Source: an uncultured Oscillospiraceae bacterium (GTDB lineage Bacteria > Bacillota > Clostridia > Oscillospirales > Ruminococcaceae). From it: 7,988 bases of DNA. Every line of letters starts with the position of its first letter. The first letter of the stretch is position 1. The stretch covers positions 1 through 7,988 of the forward strand of contig CATNEU010000062.1 in assembly GCA_950097605.1 (NCBI GenBank). The letters are read 5' to 3'. Shown here in pieces: positions 1 through 5,497 of this stretch. Position numbers and translations under genes: made by a program. The notes below the pieces were generated by a model that searched no databases, was not told where the DNA came from, and saw only the letters and a program-made list of their open reading frames with translations.

Positions 1-190
1 CATCGGTCTGCAGAACCAGCCGGTAGCCGCGCGTGGTCCGGCTTTCCACATGGTAGCCGTTTTCCCGCAGCGCACCGATGATCTTCCAGACGGCGGCCCG
101 CGATATCCCAAGCCTTCCTGCAATCTCCTCGCCGGACAGATAGCCGCCGGCTGCGGCGGAGAGCATTTCCAAAACCGTATCGAGCTGCAT
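1..190 (-). CDS. birA: BirA-type biotin--protein ligase / biotin repressor, N-terminal HTH part only (3' end outside window)
   Basis: Only the first 63 residues are in the window; the gene runs off the left edge. The visible part is a complete winged helix-turn-helix of the HTH_11 type found at the N-terminus of BirA: a 'YLSGEEIAGRLGISRAAVWK' helix-turn-helix at residues 17-36, then 'ALRENGYHVESR' and the wing 'RGYRL' at 54-58. In full-length BirA this domain precedes the ligase domain that adenylates biotin and transfers it to the biotin carboxyl carrier protein; the HTH form also represses biotin genes. The ligase domain cannot be seen, so another HTH_11 regulator is possible, but the 'GISRAAVWK' helix and 'GYRL' wing are very BirA-like. 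The ATG at 188-190 is preceded by a good ribosome binding site (GGGAGG, about 6-7 bases upstream). The gene is divergent from the 74-aa gene on the plus strand. Confidence 0.85.
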   Translation of the reverse strand, partial: MQLDTVLEMLSAAAGGYLSGEEIAGRLGISRAAVWKIIGALRENGYHVESRTTRGYRLVLQTD

Positions 191-228
191 CCGTTTCCCT
201 CCCGCAATCTGTCCGGGCGGCCGCCGGA

Positions 229-257
229 TTGACAAACGCCGCAGGACATAGTAAAAT
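229..257 (+). promoter_or_regulatory. Sigma-A-type promoter of the 74-aa gene
   Basis: A perfect -35 TTGACA (229-234) is followed by a 17-bp spacer and a -10 TAAAAT (252-257, one mismatch to TATAAT). Transcription would start near 264, giving an untranslated leader of about 100 nt before the ATG at 368. It is the closest match to consensus that I found in the window. Confidence 0.75.
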
Positions 258-310
258 TCACATAGATAGAAAAAAATGGCGCAATCCAGATACACGACCA
301 GCAAAATGCA

Positions 311-362
311 GGCCGTTTTGGCGCACCGCGCCCAAAAGGCCGCCGGGAAAAGGGGGTTCCCC
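311..362 (+). promoter_or_regulatory. Structured 5' leader with hairpin and partly hidden ribosome binding site
   Basis: Two inverted repeats lie between the promoter and the ATG at 368. The first (311-341) pairs GGCC, TTTT and GGCGC with GCGCC, AAAA and GGCC: 13 base pairs with one single-base bulge on each side and an ACC loop. The second is GGGG (352-355) pairing with CCCC (359-362), which would take up the AGGGGG ribosome binding site at 351-356. No U-tract follows either hairpin, so they are not terminators. A role in translational control is inferred from the geometry only. Confidence 0.45.
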
Positions 363-367
363 ACACG

Positions 368-592
368 ATGTCAAACATTCTCACAGATATTGTCGGCTGC
401 ACTTGCAGCATCCTCACCAAGGACGATTATATGGGCCAGCTTGAGGGAGAGGTGCTCGCCGTGGACGACGCCTGGATCAAAGTCCGTCACACCGACCGGC
501 GTGGCAACCCAAACCTGCGCATTCTGCGCATTGAGACCATCACGCAGATTGAGGTGCTCCGGCAGCCGGGAAAGGAACCGGCTACGGTATAA
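368..592 (+). CDS. Small conserved-hypothetical-type protein (74 aa), possible DUF6897-like
   Basis: A 74-residue soluble protein with no signal peptide, membrane segment or cysteine pair suited to metal binding. It reads like a small beta-barrel: 'IVGCTCSILTKDD', then 'GQLEGEVLAVDDAWIKVR', then 'LRILRIETITQIEVL', an alternation of strands and turns resembling short Clostridia proteins of the DUF6897 type. That family assignment is from memory of the pattern and is tentative; the molecular function is unknown to me. Support for a real gene is strong: a near-consensus promoter upstream, an AGGGGG ribosome binding site about 11 bases before the ATG, and a terminator 38 bases after the TAA. The reverse-strand frame across the same bases lacks comparable signals. 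It is transcribed alone, divergent from birA and convergent with the cyclophilin gene. Confidence 0.75.
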   Translation: MSNILTDIVGCTCSILTKDDYMGQLEGEVLAVDDAWIKVRHTDRRGNPNLRILRIETITQIEVLRQPGKEPATV

Positions 593-630
593 AAAACGGA
601 CCTGTCCGCATAAGTTGCAAACCAGAGATG

Positions 631-673
631 AAAAGGGACTGCCGTACGGGTTCACCGTGCGCCAGCCCTTTTT
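631..673. terminator. Bidirectional intrinsic terminator between the 74-aa gene and the cyclophilin gene
   Basis: The hairpin pairs AAAAGGG (631-637) with CCCTTTT (666-672). It continues as CTG/CAG and then CGTACGG/CCGTGCG, with one bulged A, one C-C mismatch, one G-U wobble and a five-base loop (650-654). The plus strand ends in TTTTT (669-673) and the minus strand in TTTT (complement of 631-634). It lies 38 bases past the stop of the plus-strand gene and about 43 bases past the stop of the minus-strand cyclophilin gene, so it can serve both convergent units. Confidence 0.85.
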
Positions 674-715
674 CGCCTTTGCACCGCCCGCACCCTCTGC
701 GCCCCGGCTTTCCGG

Positions 716-1192
716 CTAGTCCTCGGTATACGTGACCTTCTTCATCACCTGGTCTTTGAGCGGCTTGTCGCTGAAGTTGACCGGGGTCTGGGCGATCTCG
801 TCCACCACGTCCATGCCCTCGACCACCTTGCCGAACGCGGCATACTGGCCGTCGAGATGCGGCGCGTCCTCGTGCATGATAAAAAACTGCGAGCCCGCGG
901 AATCCGGGTCGCTCGAACGGGCCATCGACAGCACGCCGCGCGTGTGCTTGAGCGTATTGCGCCAGCCGTTGCGCGAGAACTCGCCCTTGATCTGGTGGCC
1001 GGGTCCGCCGAAGCCGGTGCCCTCGGGGCAGCCGCCCTGGATCATAAAGCCCGGGATCACCCGGTGGAAGATCAGCCCGTCGTAAAAGCCCTCGCCGATC
1101 AGGTCGATAAAATTCTGCACCGTTATCGGCGCAACGTCGGGATACAGCTCTATTTTTATTTTTTTGCCGTTTTCCATCTCAATCGTTACCAT
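716..1192 (-). CDS. Peptidyl-prolyl cis-trans isomerase, cyclophilin type
   Basis: A 158-aa single-domain cyclophilin that catalyses cis-trans isomerisation of X-Pro bonds during protein folding; with no signal peptide it should be cytoplasmic. The active-site block 'FHRVIPGFMIQGG' lies at residues 42-54, giving the catalytic Arg44 plus Phe49, Met50 and Gln52. 'SQFFIMHEDAPHLDGQYAAF' at 101-120 supplies Phe104 and Leu113. The position equal to human CypA Trp121 is His112, as in many bacterial cyclophilins that bind cyclosporin poorly. I start at the ATG at 1190-1192 (MVTIEMENG) because the fold begins there and GGAG and AAGGAG lie 7 and 12 bases upstream; a longer frame from 1237 would add 15 residues across the likely promoter. 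It is last in the minus-strand cluster, 95 bp after its neighbour, with a terminator downstream. Confidence 0.93.
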   Translation of the reverse strand: MVTIEMENGKKIKIELYPDVAPITVQNFIDLIGEGFYDGLIFHRVIPGFMIQGGCPEGTGFGGPGHQIKGEFSRNGWRNTLKHTRGVLSMARSSDPDSAGSQFFIMHEDAPHLDGQYAAFGKVVEGMDVVDEIAQTPVNFSDKPLKDQVMKKVTYTED

Positions 1193-1235
1193 AAATGCGC
1201 TCCACTCCTTCTCGTTTGGCGGTTCTTTCCCGCCC

Positions 1236-1244
1236 ATTGTATCA
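1236..1244 (-). promoter_or_regulatory. Possible extended -10 promoter of the cyclophilin gene
   Basis: Read on the minus strand, the gap before the cyclophilin gene contains TGATACAAT: a TACAAT -10 (1236-1241) with the TG of an extended -10. No good -35 sits 17 bp upstream. Transcription would begin near 1229, about 36 bases before the ATG. This would allow the gene to be expressed apart from the upstream cluster. Confidence 0.35.
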
Positions 1245-1287
1245 AAACGCCGCGGCGCAAAGCCTCGATTTTTGCAGCCTCGGCGGC

Positions 1288-1782
1288 TTACTCGTCATGC
1301 TTTTCCAGATAGTCCGCCAAAATGCAGACCGCGTCGTCCACCAGCGCGGGACAGGGCCGCTTTTTATAGTAGCCTTCGGTGCGCGCGTCGGGCTTGGGGT
1401 CGGTGTTCACCGCCGTATGCCCCCGCAGCAGCTCCCGGCAGATTACCGACCCGTTTTGCTCCGCAAACCGGCCGGCAACCTGCTGCACCCGGCGGTAGTG
1501 CTCCTCTTTCGCGCCTGTATGCGATGGGTCGGTGTCCGCATAGACATAGCCCAGGATCAGGCCCATACCCGAAACCGCGCCGCAGATTTCCCGCTTGCGG
1601 CCAAACCCGCCGCCAAACGAGGCTGCCAGCCGCAGCAGCAGCTCCCGGTTCAGCCCCACGGTCTCCGCGAAAGCGCCCGCGACGGCCTGCGAACAGTTAT
1701 AGCCCTGTTTAAACAGGGCCTGCGCTTGCTGCCGAATTTGTTCCAGATTGCAGGAAGCCGTATCAATACCCAAGCTCTTCAC
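1288..1782 (-). CDS. C_GCAxxG_C_C family protein (putative redox protein)
   Basis: A 164-aa protein matching the C_GCAxxG_C_C family, named for its conserved cysteines. The motifs in order are 'LFKQGYNCSQAV' with Cys30 (residues 23-34), 'FGGGFGRKREICGAVSGM' with Cys67 (56-73), 'GSVICRELL' with Cys115 and 'RPCPALV' with Cys144. The family is common in anaerobes and is suspected to be redox active or to bind a metal or cluster; no enzymatic reaction is established as far as I know. Two other cysteines (11, 153) are outside the pattern. No signal peptide or membrane segment is visible. The start is a GTG at 1780-1782, overlapping the 3' end of the LUD gene by 20 bp, with AAGGTG about 10 bases upstream. 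This suggests translational coupling. A TTG three codons in (1771-1773) is an alternative start. Confidence 0.88.
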   Translation of the reverse strand: MKSLGIDTASCNLEQIRQQAQALFKQGYNCSQAVAGAFAETVGLNRELLLRLAASFGGGFGRKREICGAVSGMGLILGYVYADTDPSHTGAKEEHYRRVQQVAGRFAEQNGSVICRELLRGHTAVNTDPKPDARTEGYYKKRPCPALVDDAVCILADYLEKHDE

Positions 1783-2404
1783 CCACCAGTATCACCTTAA
1801 TGCGGTCCTTTTTTCGCTGTTTGGCGCTCACAACATAGTTGCAGCAGATGCGGTTGTCGCCGTCACAGTCCATGCAGCGGCCCGATTTGGTGCAAGGGGT
1901 TTTGCAGTCTAAGCGGATGGCGTTGGCCGGCGCTGCGGTTTCCCGCACGCGCTGCACCGCCTCGTCAAGATTCCGCACCAGCTTGTTGACGCCCGCGAGC
2001 ACAATCACGCTGCGCGGCCCATAGAGGAGCGCCGCAACCCGATTGGAGTTGCCGTCCACATTGTAGAGCGCGCCGGTTTCGGTCACAGCATTCGCGCTCG
2101 TCAGATAGACGTCCGCGCGAAACGCGTCTATGTAGATCTCCTCGATCTGCTCACGGGTAAGCCCGGGCGCGTACCGGTCCAGAAAACGGTACTGCGGCTG
2201 CCGCAGCAGGTCGATGACGCCCGCTTCAAACAGGCTCATCGAGCCGCCGCAGGCCACCGTATCGCCTTCGTGCAGCAGCTCCTCCACCTTGCGCCGCGCC
2301 TGCTCCCTGTCCGGCACATAACAGGCCCACATGTTGTTGTTTCGCAGGCTTTCGAGTGTGCGCTGCACGCGCTTTTCCAAAACTGCCGCCTTGCTTGCAT
2401 CCAT
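1763..2404 (-). CDS. LUD-domain (DUF162) lactate-utilisation-type protein
   Basis: A 213-aa cytoplasmic protein of the LUD family, which includes LutB/LutC of the iron-sulfur L-lactate oxidation complex. This stand-alone Clostridia type is annotated 'lactate utilization protein', but its substrate is not established and no lutA or lutB lies beside it. Typical motifs are 'RVQRTLESLRNNNMWACYV' (12-30), 'ACGGSMSLFEAGVIDLL' (51-67), 'FLDRYAPGLTREQI' (74-87), 'SANAVTETGALYNVDGNSNR' (103-122), 'GPRSVIVLAGVNKLV' (129-143) and 'VILVGEELGY' at the very end. Residues 167-188 contain six cysteines (167, 171, 177, 180, 187, 188), a possible metal or Fe-S site. I start at the ATG at 2402-2404, with GGGAGG 10 bases upstream, rather than at the longer frame at 2434. 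It is 61 bp downstream of rsmE and overlaps the next gene by 20 bp. Confidence 0.88.
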   Translation of the reverse strand: MDASKAAVLEKRVQRTLESLRNNNMWACYVPDREQARRKVEELLHEGDTVACGGSMSLFEAGVIDLLRQPQYRFLDRYAPGLTREQIEEIYIDAFRADVYLTSANAVTETGALYNVDGNSNRVAALLYGPRSVIVLAGVNKLVRNLDEAVQRVRETAAPANAIRLDCKTPCTKSGRCMDCDGDNRICCNYVVSAKQRKKDRIKVILVGEELGY

Positions 2405-2436
2405 CACAAACACGCCTCCCTTTCCACAGATCACAC

Positions 2437-2462
2437 GCGCGCCGCTTTCAAAATAGGCGCGC
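2437..2462 (-). repeat. GC hairpin between rsmE and the LUD gene
   Basis: GCGCGCC and GGCGCGC form a perfect 7-bp stem with a 12-base loop just after the rsmE stop. No T-tract follows on the minus strand, so it is not a standard terminator. It could stabilise the rsmE 3' end or set relative expression within an operon. Confidence 0.4.
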
Positions 2463-2465
2463 CGG

Positions 2466-3188
2466 TCACATATTGCCCGTCAGCGCCATCAGCACGCTCA
2501 AAGCGGCCAGCGGCGCTGTTTCACAGCGCAGAATGCGCGGCCCCAACGTTGCAATTTGCACGCCGCGGGCCGCCGCCTTCTCCACCTCTTCCGGCTCGAA
2601 GCCGCCCTCGCTGCCCACCAGCAGCGCCGTCCGGCGCAGGGCGGGCGGGACCGTCTCGCGCAGCGGCCTGCCGCCCGCCTCGTAAAACAGCAGCGGCAGT
2701 TCGTAGGCAGCCATCTGCGCGGCCGCCTGGTCAAATGAAAGACAGGGATTGATTTTCGGGATCACCGCGCGGCCGCTCTGTTTGGCGGCTTCGGCTGCAA
2801 TCTTTTGATAACGAATGGTCTTTTTGGCCATCGACTTGGCGTCCGGCCGGGAGACACAGCGCGCCGTGAGCACCGGGGTGATCTCCTGCACGCCCAGCTC
2901 GACGGCCTTCTGCACGATCAGCTCGAACTTGTCGCCCTTGGCGAGCGCCTGGTAGAGATGCGCTTCGAGTGAGGGCTCGCTCGCAGAGCGTTTTTTCTCT
3001 AAAACCCGCAGCAGCACCTGTGCGGCATCCACACACTCTATGACGCAGCCATAGTCAAAACCCGCGCCGTCGCAAACAACCAGCGGCTCGCCGGGCTTCA
3101 TGCGCAGCGGCCCCGCAATGTGGGCCGCGTCCGCCCCGGTGATCACCACCCTGTCCTGCTGCACGCCGTCCACAAAAAATCTCGGCAT
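2466..3188 (-). CDS. rsmE: 16S rRNA (uracil(1498)-N3)-methyltransferase RsmE
   Basis: A 240-aa SPOUT-class methyltransferase, the usual family length. It uses S-adenosylmethionine to make m3U1498 in 16S rRNA of the small subunit. An N-terminal PUA-like segment begins 'MPRFFVDG'. It is followed by 'ALAKGDKFELIVQKAVELGV' (81-100), 'TPVLTARCV' (104-112), 'EAAKQSGRAVIPKI' (133-146), the SAM-site loop 'VGSEGGF' (191-197) and the knot motif 'LGPRILRCETA' (215-225). Two small deviations from the family pattern are visible: GSEGG where GPEGG is usual, and 'HIAGPLRM' near residue 23 where 'HVLR' is usual. The ATG lies 5 bp after the prmA stop, with only a weak AGAGG two bases upstream, so translation is probably coupled to prmA. 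The prmA-rsmE pairing behind dnaJ is a common Firmicute arrangement. Confidence 0.95.
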   Translation of the reverse strand: MPRFFVDGVQQDRVVITGADAAHIAGPLRMKPGEPLVVCDGAGFDYGCVIECVDAAQVLLRVLEKKRSASEPSLEAHLYQALAKGDKFELIVQKAVELGVQEITPVLTARCVSRPDAKSMAKKTIRYQKIAAEAAKQSGRAVIPKINPCLSFDQAAAQMAAYELPLLFYEAGGRPLRETVPPALRRTALLVGSEGGFEPEEVEKAAARGVQIATLGPRILRCETAPLAALSVLMALTGNM

Positions 3189-3193
3189 TGCCT

Positions 3194-4129
3194 CTATGCA
3201 CCGGCCTTTCCCGCAAACCGGCAGGCCAGCGCGACCCAGCCGCCCTGCCTGCGCACGTCTGTTACCTCCAGCCCAATGCCCGCGAGTGCGTCCCGCACAT
3301 CCTGCTCGCGCTCGTCGATGATGCCCGACGCCAGAAAGACGCCGTCCGGCTTTAAAAATCGCGGCACGTCGGGTGCAAGGCGGATGATGATATCCGCCAC
3401 GATGTTGGCGCAGACCACATCAAAGCGCCCCTGCACCTGCTGTGCAAGGTCGCCGCACAGGATATGGATTTTCTCTTCCACCCCGTTGAGCGCGGCGTTT
3501 TCCGCGGCCACGCGCACGGCGGTGCTGTCGATATCGCAGGCCGTGACCCCGGCCGCGCCGAGCTTCAGCGCCGCAATGGCGAGAATGCCGCTGCCGGTCC
3601 CCACGTCGAGCATTGTGGTGTTCCCATCCACACACCCCTCCAGAAGCTGCATGCAGAGCCGCGTCGTCTCATGCGTGCCGGTGCCAAACGCCATGCCGGG
3701 ATCGAGGTCGATCACAACCTCGTCTTCCGCCGGGGCATATGCCTCCCAGGTCGGCCGCACCACGAGGCGTTCGCCGACCTTCGTAGGATGGTAGTACTGT
3801 TTCCAGGCCGTCGCCCAGTCCAGCTCGCGCACGTTTTCCAGGGAAATCGTGTGCGGCACGCCCGCCGCATCCAGCCTGCTTTGCAAAAACGAAACGGCCT
3901 CGGCCGGATTTTCCGCCGGCGCAACATAGAGATGCACCAGCACATGCGCGCGGTCCTTTGCGAGCAGCGCCTCGTCAATCAGGTCGATGTGCGCAATTTT
4001 GGGCGCCTCGGTGGTCAGGTCGGAATAGTCCTCGATATAGATGCCGCCCGGGGCCAGCAACTGCGCAATCGCGCAGGCCGTCTCGGCATAGCGCGTGGGG
4101 ATTTTGAGTACGACGTCGCTCCAATCCAC
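3194..4129 (-). CDS. prmA: Ribosomal protein L11 methyltransferase
   Basis: A 311-aa class I SAM-dependent methyltransferase that methylates amino groups of ribosomal protein L11. The N-terminal substrate-recognition domain (about 1-110) begins 'MDWSDVVLKIPTRYAE'. The PrmA signature 'DPGMAFGTGTHETT' is at 143-156, the SAM-binding glycine motif 'LDVGTGSGILAIAA' at 174-187, the acidic ribose-binding end of the next strand at 'CDID' (198-201) and the 'NIVADII' motif at 242-248. All key motifs are intact and the length is normal. The start is GTG (4127-4129): the dnaJ TAG and this GTG share one base (TAGTG), so ribosomes finishing dnaJ can restart here. The following rsmE is 5 bp away, making a tight dnaJ-prmA-rsmE transcription unit that links chaperone supply with ribosome modification. 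Confidence 0.95.
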   Translation of the reverse strand: MDWSDVVLKIPTRYAETACAIAQLLAPGGIYIEDYSDLTTEAPKIAHIDLIDEALLAKDRAHVLVHLYVAPAENPAEAVSFLQSRLDAAGVPHTISLENVRELDWATAWKQYYHPTKVGERLVVRPTWEAYAPAEDEVVIDLDPGMAFGTGTHETTRLCMQLLEGCVDGNTTMLDVGTGSGILAIAALKLGAAGVTACDIDSTAVRVAAENAALNGVEEKIHILCGDLAQQVQGRFDVVCANIVADIIIRLAPDVPRFLKPDGVFLASGIIDEREQDVRDALAGIGLEVTDVRRQGGWVALACRFAGKAGA

Positions 4130-5298
4130 TAGTCCTTGCCTCCCATATAGTCCTTTAATTTATCAAAAAAGCTCTTGCGCTTGGTGTAGTTGTTCTCATC
4201 CATCGCGTTTTCAAAGGTGCGCAGCGCGTCCTTCTGCTCGCGCGAGAGGTTGGTCGGCACCTCAATTGTCACCTTGACGTACAAATCGCCCTTGCCAAAG
4301 CTGTTGAGATGCTGGATGCCCTTGCCGCGCAGCCGGAACACCGTGCCCGGCTGGGTGCCCTCGGGCACGGTGTATTTCACCTTGCCGTCGAGCGTGGGCA
4401 CGGTGATCTCCGCGCCGAACACCGCTTGGGAGTAGGTGATCGGGATTTCGCAGTGCAGGTCGAAGCCGCGCCGTTCGAAAATCGGATCCGGCCGCACCGA
4501 TACCGTCACGTTCAGGTCGCCCGCCGGGCCCCCATTGTGGCCGGCGTCGCCCTGCCCGCGCAGCACGATGGTCTGCGCGTCGTCAATGCCTGCCGGGATG
4601 TTGATCTCGAGTTTTTTATTTTTATTTGTGCGCCCGGTCCCGCGGCAGGCGGTACACGGCTTTTCAATGGTCTTGCCCTTGCCGCCGCAGCGGTCGCAGG
4701 GCCGGGTTGTCGAAATCACGCCCAGAGGCGACCGCTGCTGTACCCGCACCTGGCCGGTGCCGCCGCAGTCCGGACAGGTCTTAGGCGCCGTGCCCTTGGC
4801 GGCGCCGGTGCCGCCGCAATCCGGGCAGCTTTCGCTCTTGTTGACCGTCACTTCCTTCTTCACGCCCTTTGCGGCTTCCACAAACGAAATCGTGACCGTC
4901 GCGTGGCGATCGCTACCGCGGCGCGGCGCGTTGGGGTTCGCACGGCGCGAACCTCCAAAACCGCCGCCGAAAAAGTTCTCGAAGATATCGCCGATATCGC
5001 CGAAGTCGAAGCCCGCGCCCGAGAAGCCGCCGCCATACGCGCCGCCGGCGCCGCCCGCGCCATAGGACGGATCCACCCCCGCATGGCCGAACTGGTCGTA
5101 CCGCTGCCGCTTCTGGCTGTCGGAGAGCACCTCATAGGCTTCGTTTACCTCTTTGAAATTCTTTTCCGCCTCTTTATCGCCCGGATTGAGGTCCGGGTGG
5201 TATTTCTTCGCCATCTGCCTGTAGGCCTTTTTCAGCTCGTCTTCCGAGCAGCCCTTGGAGACGCCGAGCACTTCATAATAATCGCGTTTCTCAGCCAA
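4129..5298 (-). CDS. dnaJ: Chaperone protein DnaJ (Hsp40, class I)
   Basis: A full-length 389-aa type I Hsp40 that delivers unfolded proteins to DnaK and stimulates its ATPase. The J domain is at 1-70 with the essential HPD at 34-36. A Gly/Phe-rich region spans about 76-120. The zinc-binding domain has four CxxCxGxG repeats (158-165, 175-182, 201-208, 215-222; the last reads CTACRGTG). C-terminal substrate-binding domains follow to residue 389. No residue expected to be essential is missing. The start is TTG at 5296-5298: the protein then begins 'MAEKRDYYEVLGV' as expected, and AAAGGTGG lies 9 bases upstream. The only nearby ATG (5303-5305) is out of frame and closes after four codons. The gene appears to have its own promoter, separated from dnaK by a terminator. 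It overlaps the prmA start by one base. Confidence 0.97.
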   Translation of the reverse strand: MAEKRDYYEVLGVSKGCSEDELKKAYRQMAKKYHPDLNPGDKEAEKNFKEVNEAYEVLSDSQKRQRYDQFGHAGVDPSYGAGGAGGAYGGGFSGAGFDFGDIGDIFENFFGGGFGGSRRANPNAPRRGSDRHATVTISFVEAAKGVKKEVTVNKSESCPDCGGTGAAKGTAPKTCPDCGGTGQVRVQQRSPLGVISTTRPCDRCGGKGKTIEKPCTACRGTGRTNKNKKLEINIPAGIDDAQTIVLRGQGDAGHNGGPAGDLNVTVSVRPDPIFERRGFDLHCEIPITYSQAVFGAEITVPTLDGKVKYTVPEGTQPGTVFRLRGKGIQHLNSFGKGDLYVKVTIEVPTNLSREQKDALRTFENAMDENNYTKRKSFFDKLKDYMGGKD

Positions 5299-5307
5299 GA
5301 TCCATAC

Positions 5308-5315
5308 CCACCTTT
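5308..5315 (-). promoter_or_regulatory. Ribosome binding site that decides the dnaJ TTG start
   Basis: AAAGGTGG (minus strand) has one mismatch to the AAGGAGG core and sits 9 bases before the TTG at 5296-5298. It is only 2 bases before the out-of-frame ATG at 5303-5305, which is too close for efficient use. This favours TTG as the start. The TAA of the short leader ORF overlaps the first bases of this site. Confidence 0.65.
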
Positions 5316-5373
5316 ACCAAAGCTCCCGCCGGACCGTTTCCTCCCGGAAAACACCCTGTTTCAGCGGGGCCAT
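5314..5373 (-). CDS. Possible 19-codon leader peptide upstream of dnaJ
   Basis: An ATG at 5371-5373 opens a 19-residue frame (MAPLKQGVFREETVRRELW) ending in TAA at 5314-5316, inside the dnaJ ribosome binding site. It is in the same frame as dnaJ. AAGGAA (5383-5388) lies 9 bases upstream and could act as its ribosome binding site. However, the predicted dnaJ promoter would start transcription at about 5382-5384, removing most of that site, so only transcripts reading through from dnaK would carry it intact. The peptide has no similarity I recognise. It may be chance in a GC-rich leader. Confidence 0.25.
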   Translation of the reverse strand: MAPLKQGVFREETVRRELW

Positions 5374-5389
5374 ACAAATCGCTTCCTTA

Positions 5390-5418
5390 AGTATATCCAT
5401 TCCGGCGCCCTGCCGCAA
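5390..5418 (-). promoter_or_regulatory. Probable sigma-A promoter of dnaJ-prmA-rsmE
   Basis: Read on the minus strand: -35 TTGCGG (5413-5418), exactly 17 bp of spacer, then -10 TATACT (5390-5395, one mismatch to TATAAT). The predicted start is near 5383, about 85 bases before the dnaJ TTG. It lies immediately downstream of the dnaK terminator, where an internal promoter would be needed. No CIRCE-type inverted repeat (TTAGCACTC-N9-GAGTGCTAA) overlaps it. Confidence 0.6.
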
Positions 5419-5462
5419 GCGTTATTTCGCAGCCCGCGCGCATTTTTCGCGCACAGCTTCAA

Positions 5463-5497
5463 AATAAGGCTTTGGAGCCATGCACCAAAGCCTTATT
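5463..5497 (-). terminator. Intrinsic terminator after dnaK
   Basis: A perfect 13-bp stem, AATAAGGCTTTGG (5463-5475) with CCAAAGCCTTATT (5485-5497), has a 9-base loop. On the minus strand the stem runs out in TTATTTTG, giving a short U-tract. It begins about 43 bases after the dnaK stop. It should end or sharply reduce transcription from grpE-dnaK before dnaJ. Confidence 0.85.

Larger units (their letters stand above)
191..367. other. Divergent intergenic region between birA and the 74-aa gene
   Basis: This 177-bp spacer holds the plus-strand promoter at 229-257 and the structured leader of the 74-aa gene. On the minus strand a birA promoter must also lie here. The best candidate is a weak TACTAT-like -10 around 248-253, inside the AT-rich patch 246-286, with no convincing -35. 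No palindrome resembling the known Firmicute BirA operator (TTGTTAAC-type half-sites) is visible. Confidence 0.5.

Noticed and set aside
276..719. A 147-codon plus-strand frame overlapping the 74-aa gene
   Set aside because: It spans the leader hairpins, the 74-aa gene and the terminator, and its product has no coherent pattern. The 74-aa frame fits the promoter, ribosome binding site and terminator much better.
1245..1287. Imperfect GCCGC/GCGGC stem followed by TTTT after the C_GCAxxG_C_C gene
   Set aside because: Only about 5 bp pair, over a long loop, and the T-run overlaps the possible cyclophilin promoter. It is too weak to call a terminator.
2437..2462. GC hairpin after rsmE considered as an intrinsic terminator
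   Set aside because: The minus strand after the stem reads GTGTGATCT with no T-tract, and the next gene starts only 61 bp on.
5419..5460. GCGCG-AAAAA-CGCGC-like hairpin upstream of the dnaJ promoter, considered as an operator or second terminator
   Set aside because: It needs two G-U pairs, has no T-tract on the minus strand and does not resemble CIRCE. It looks like simple GC-rich self-complementarity.
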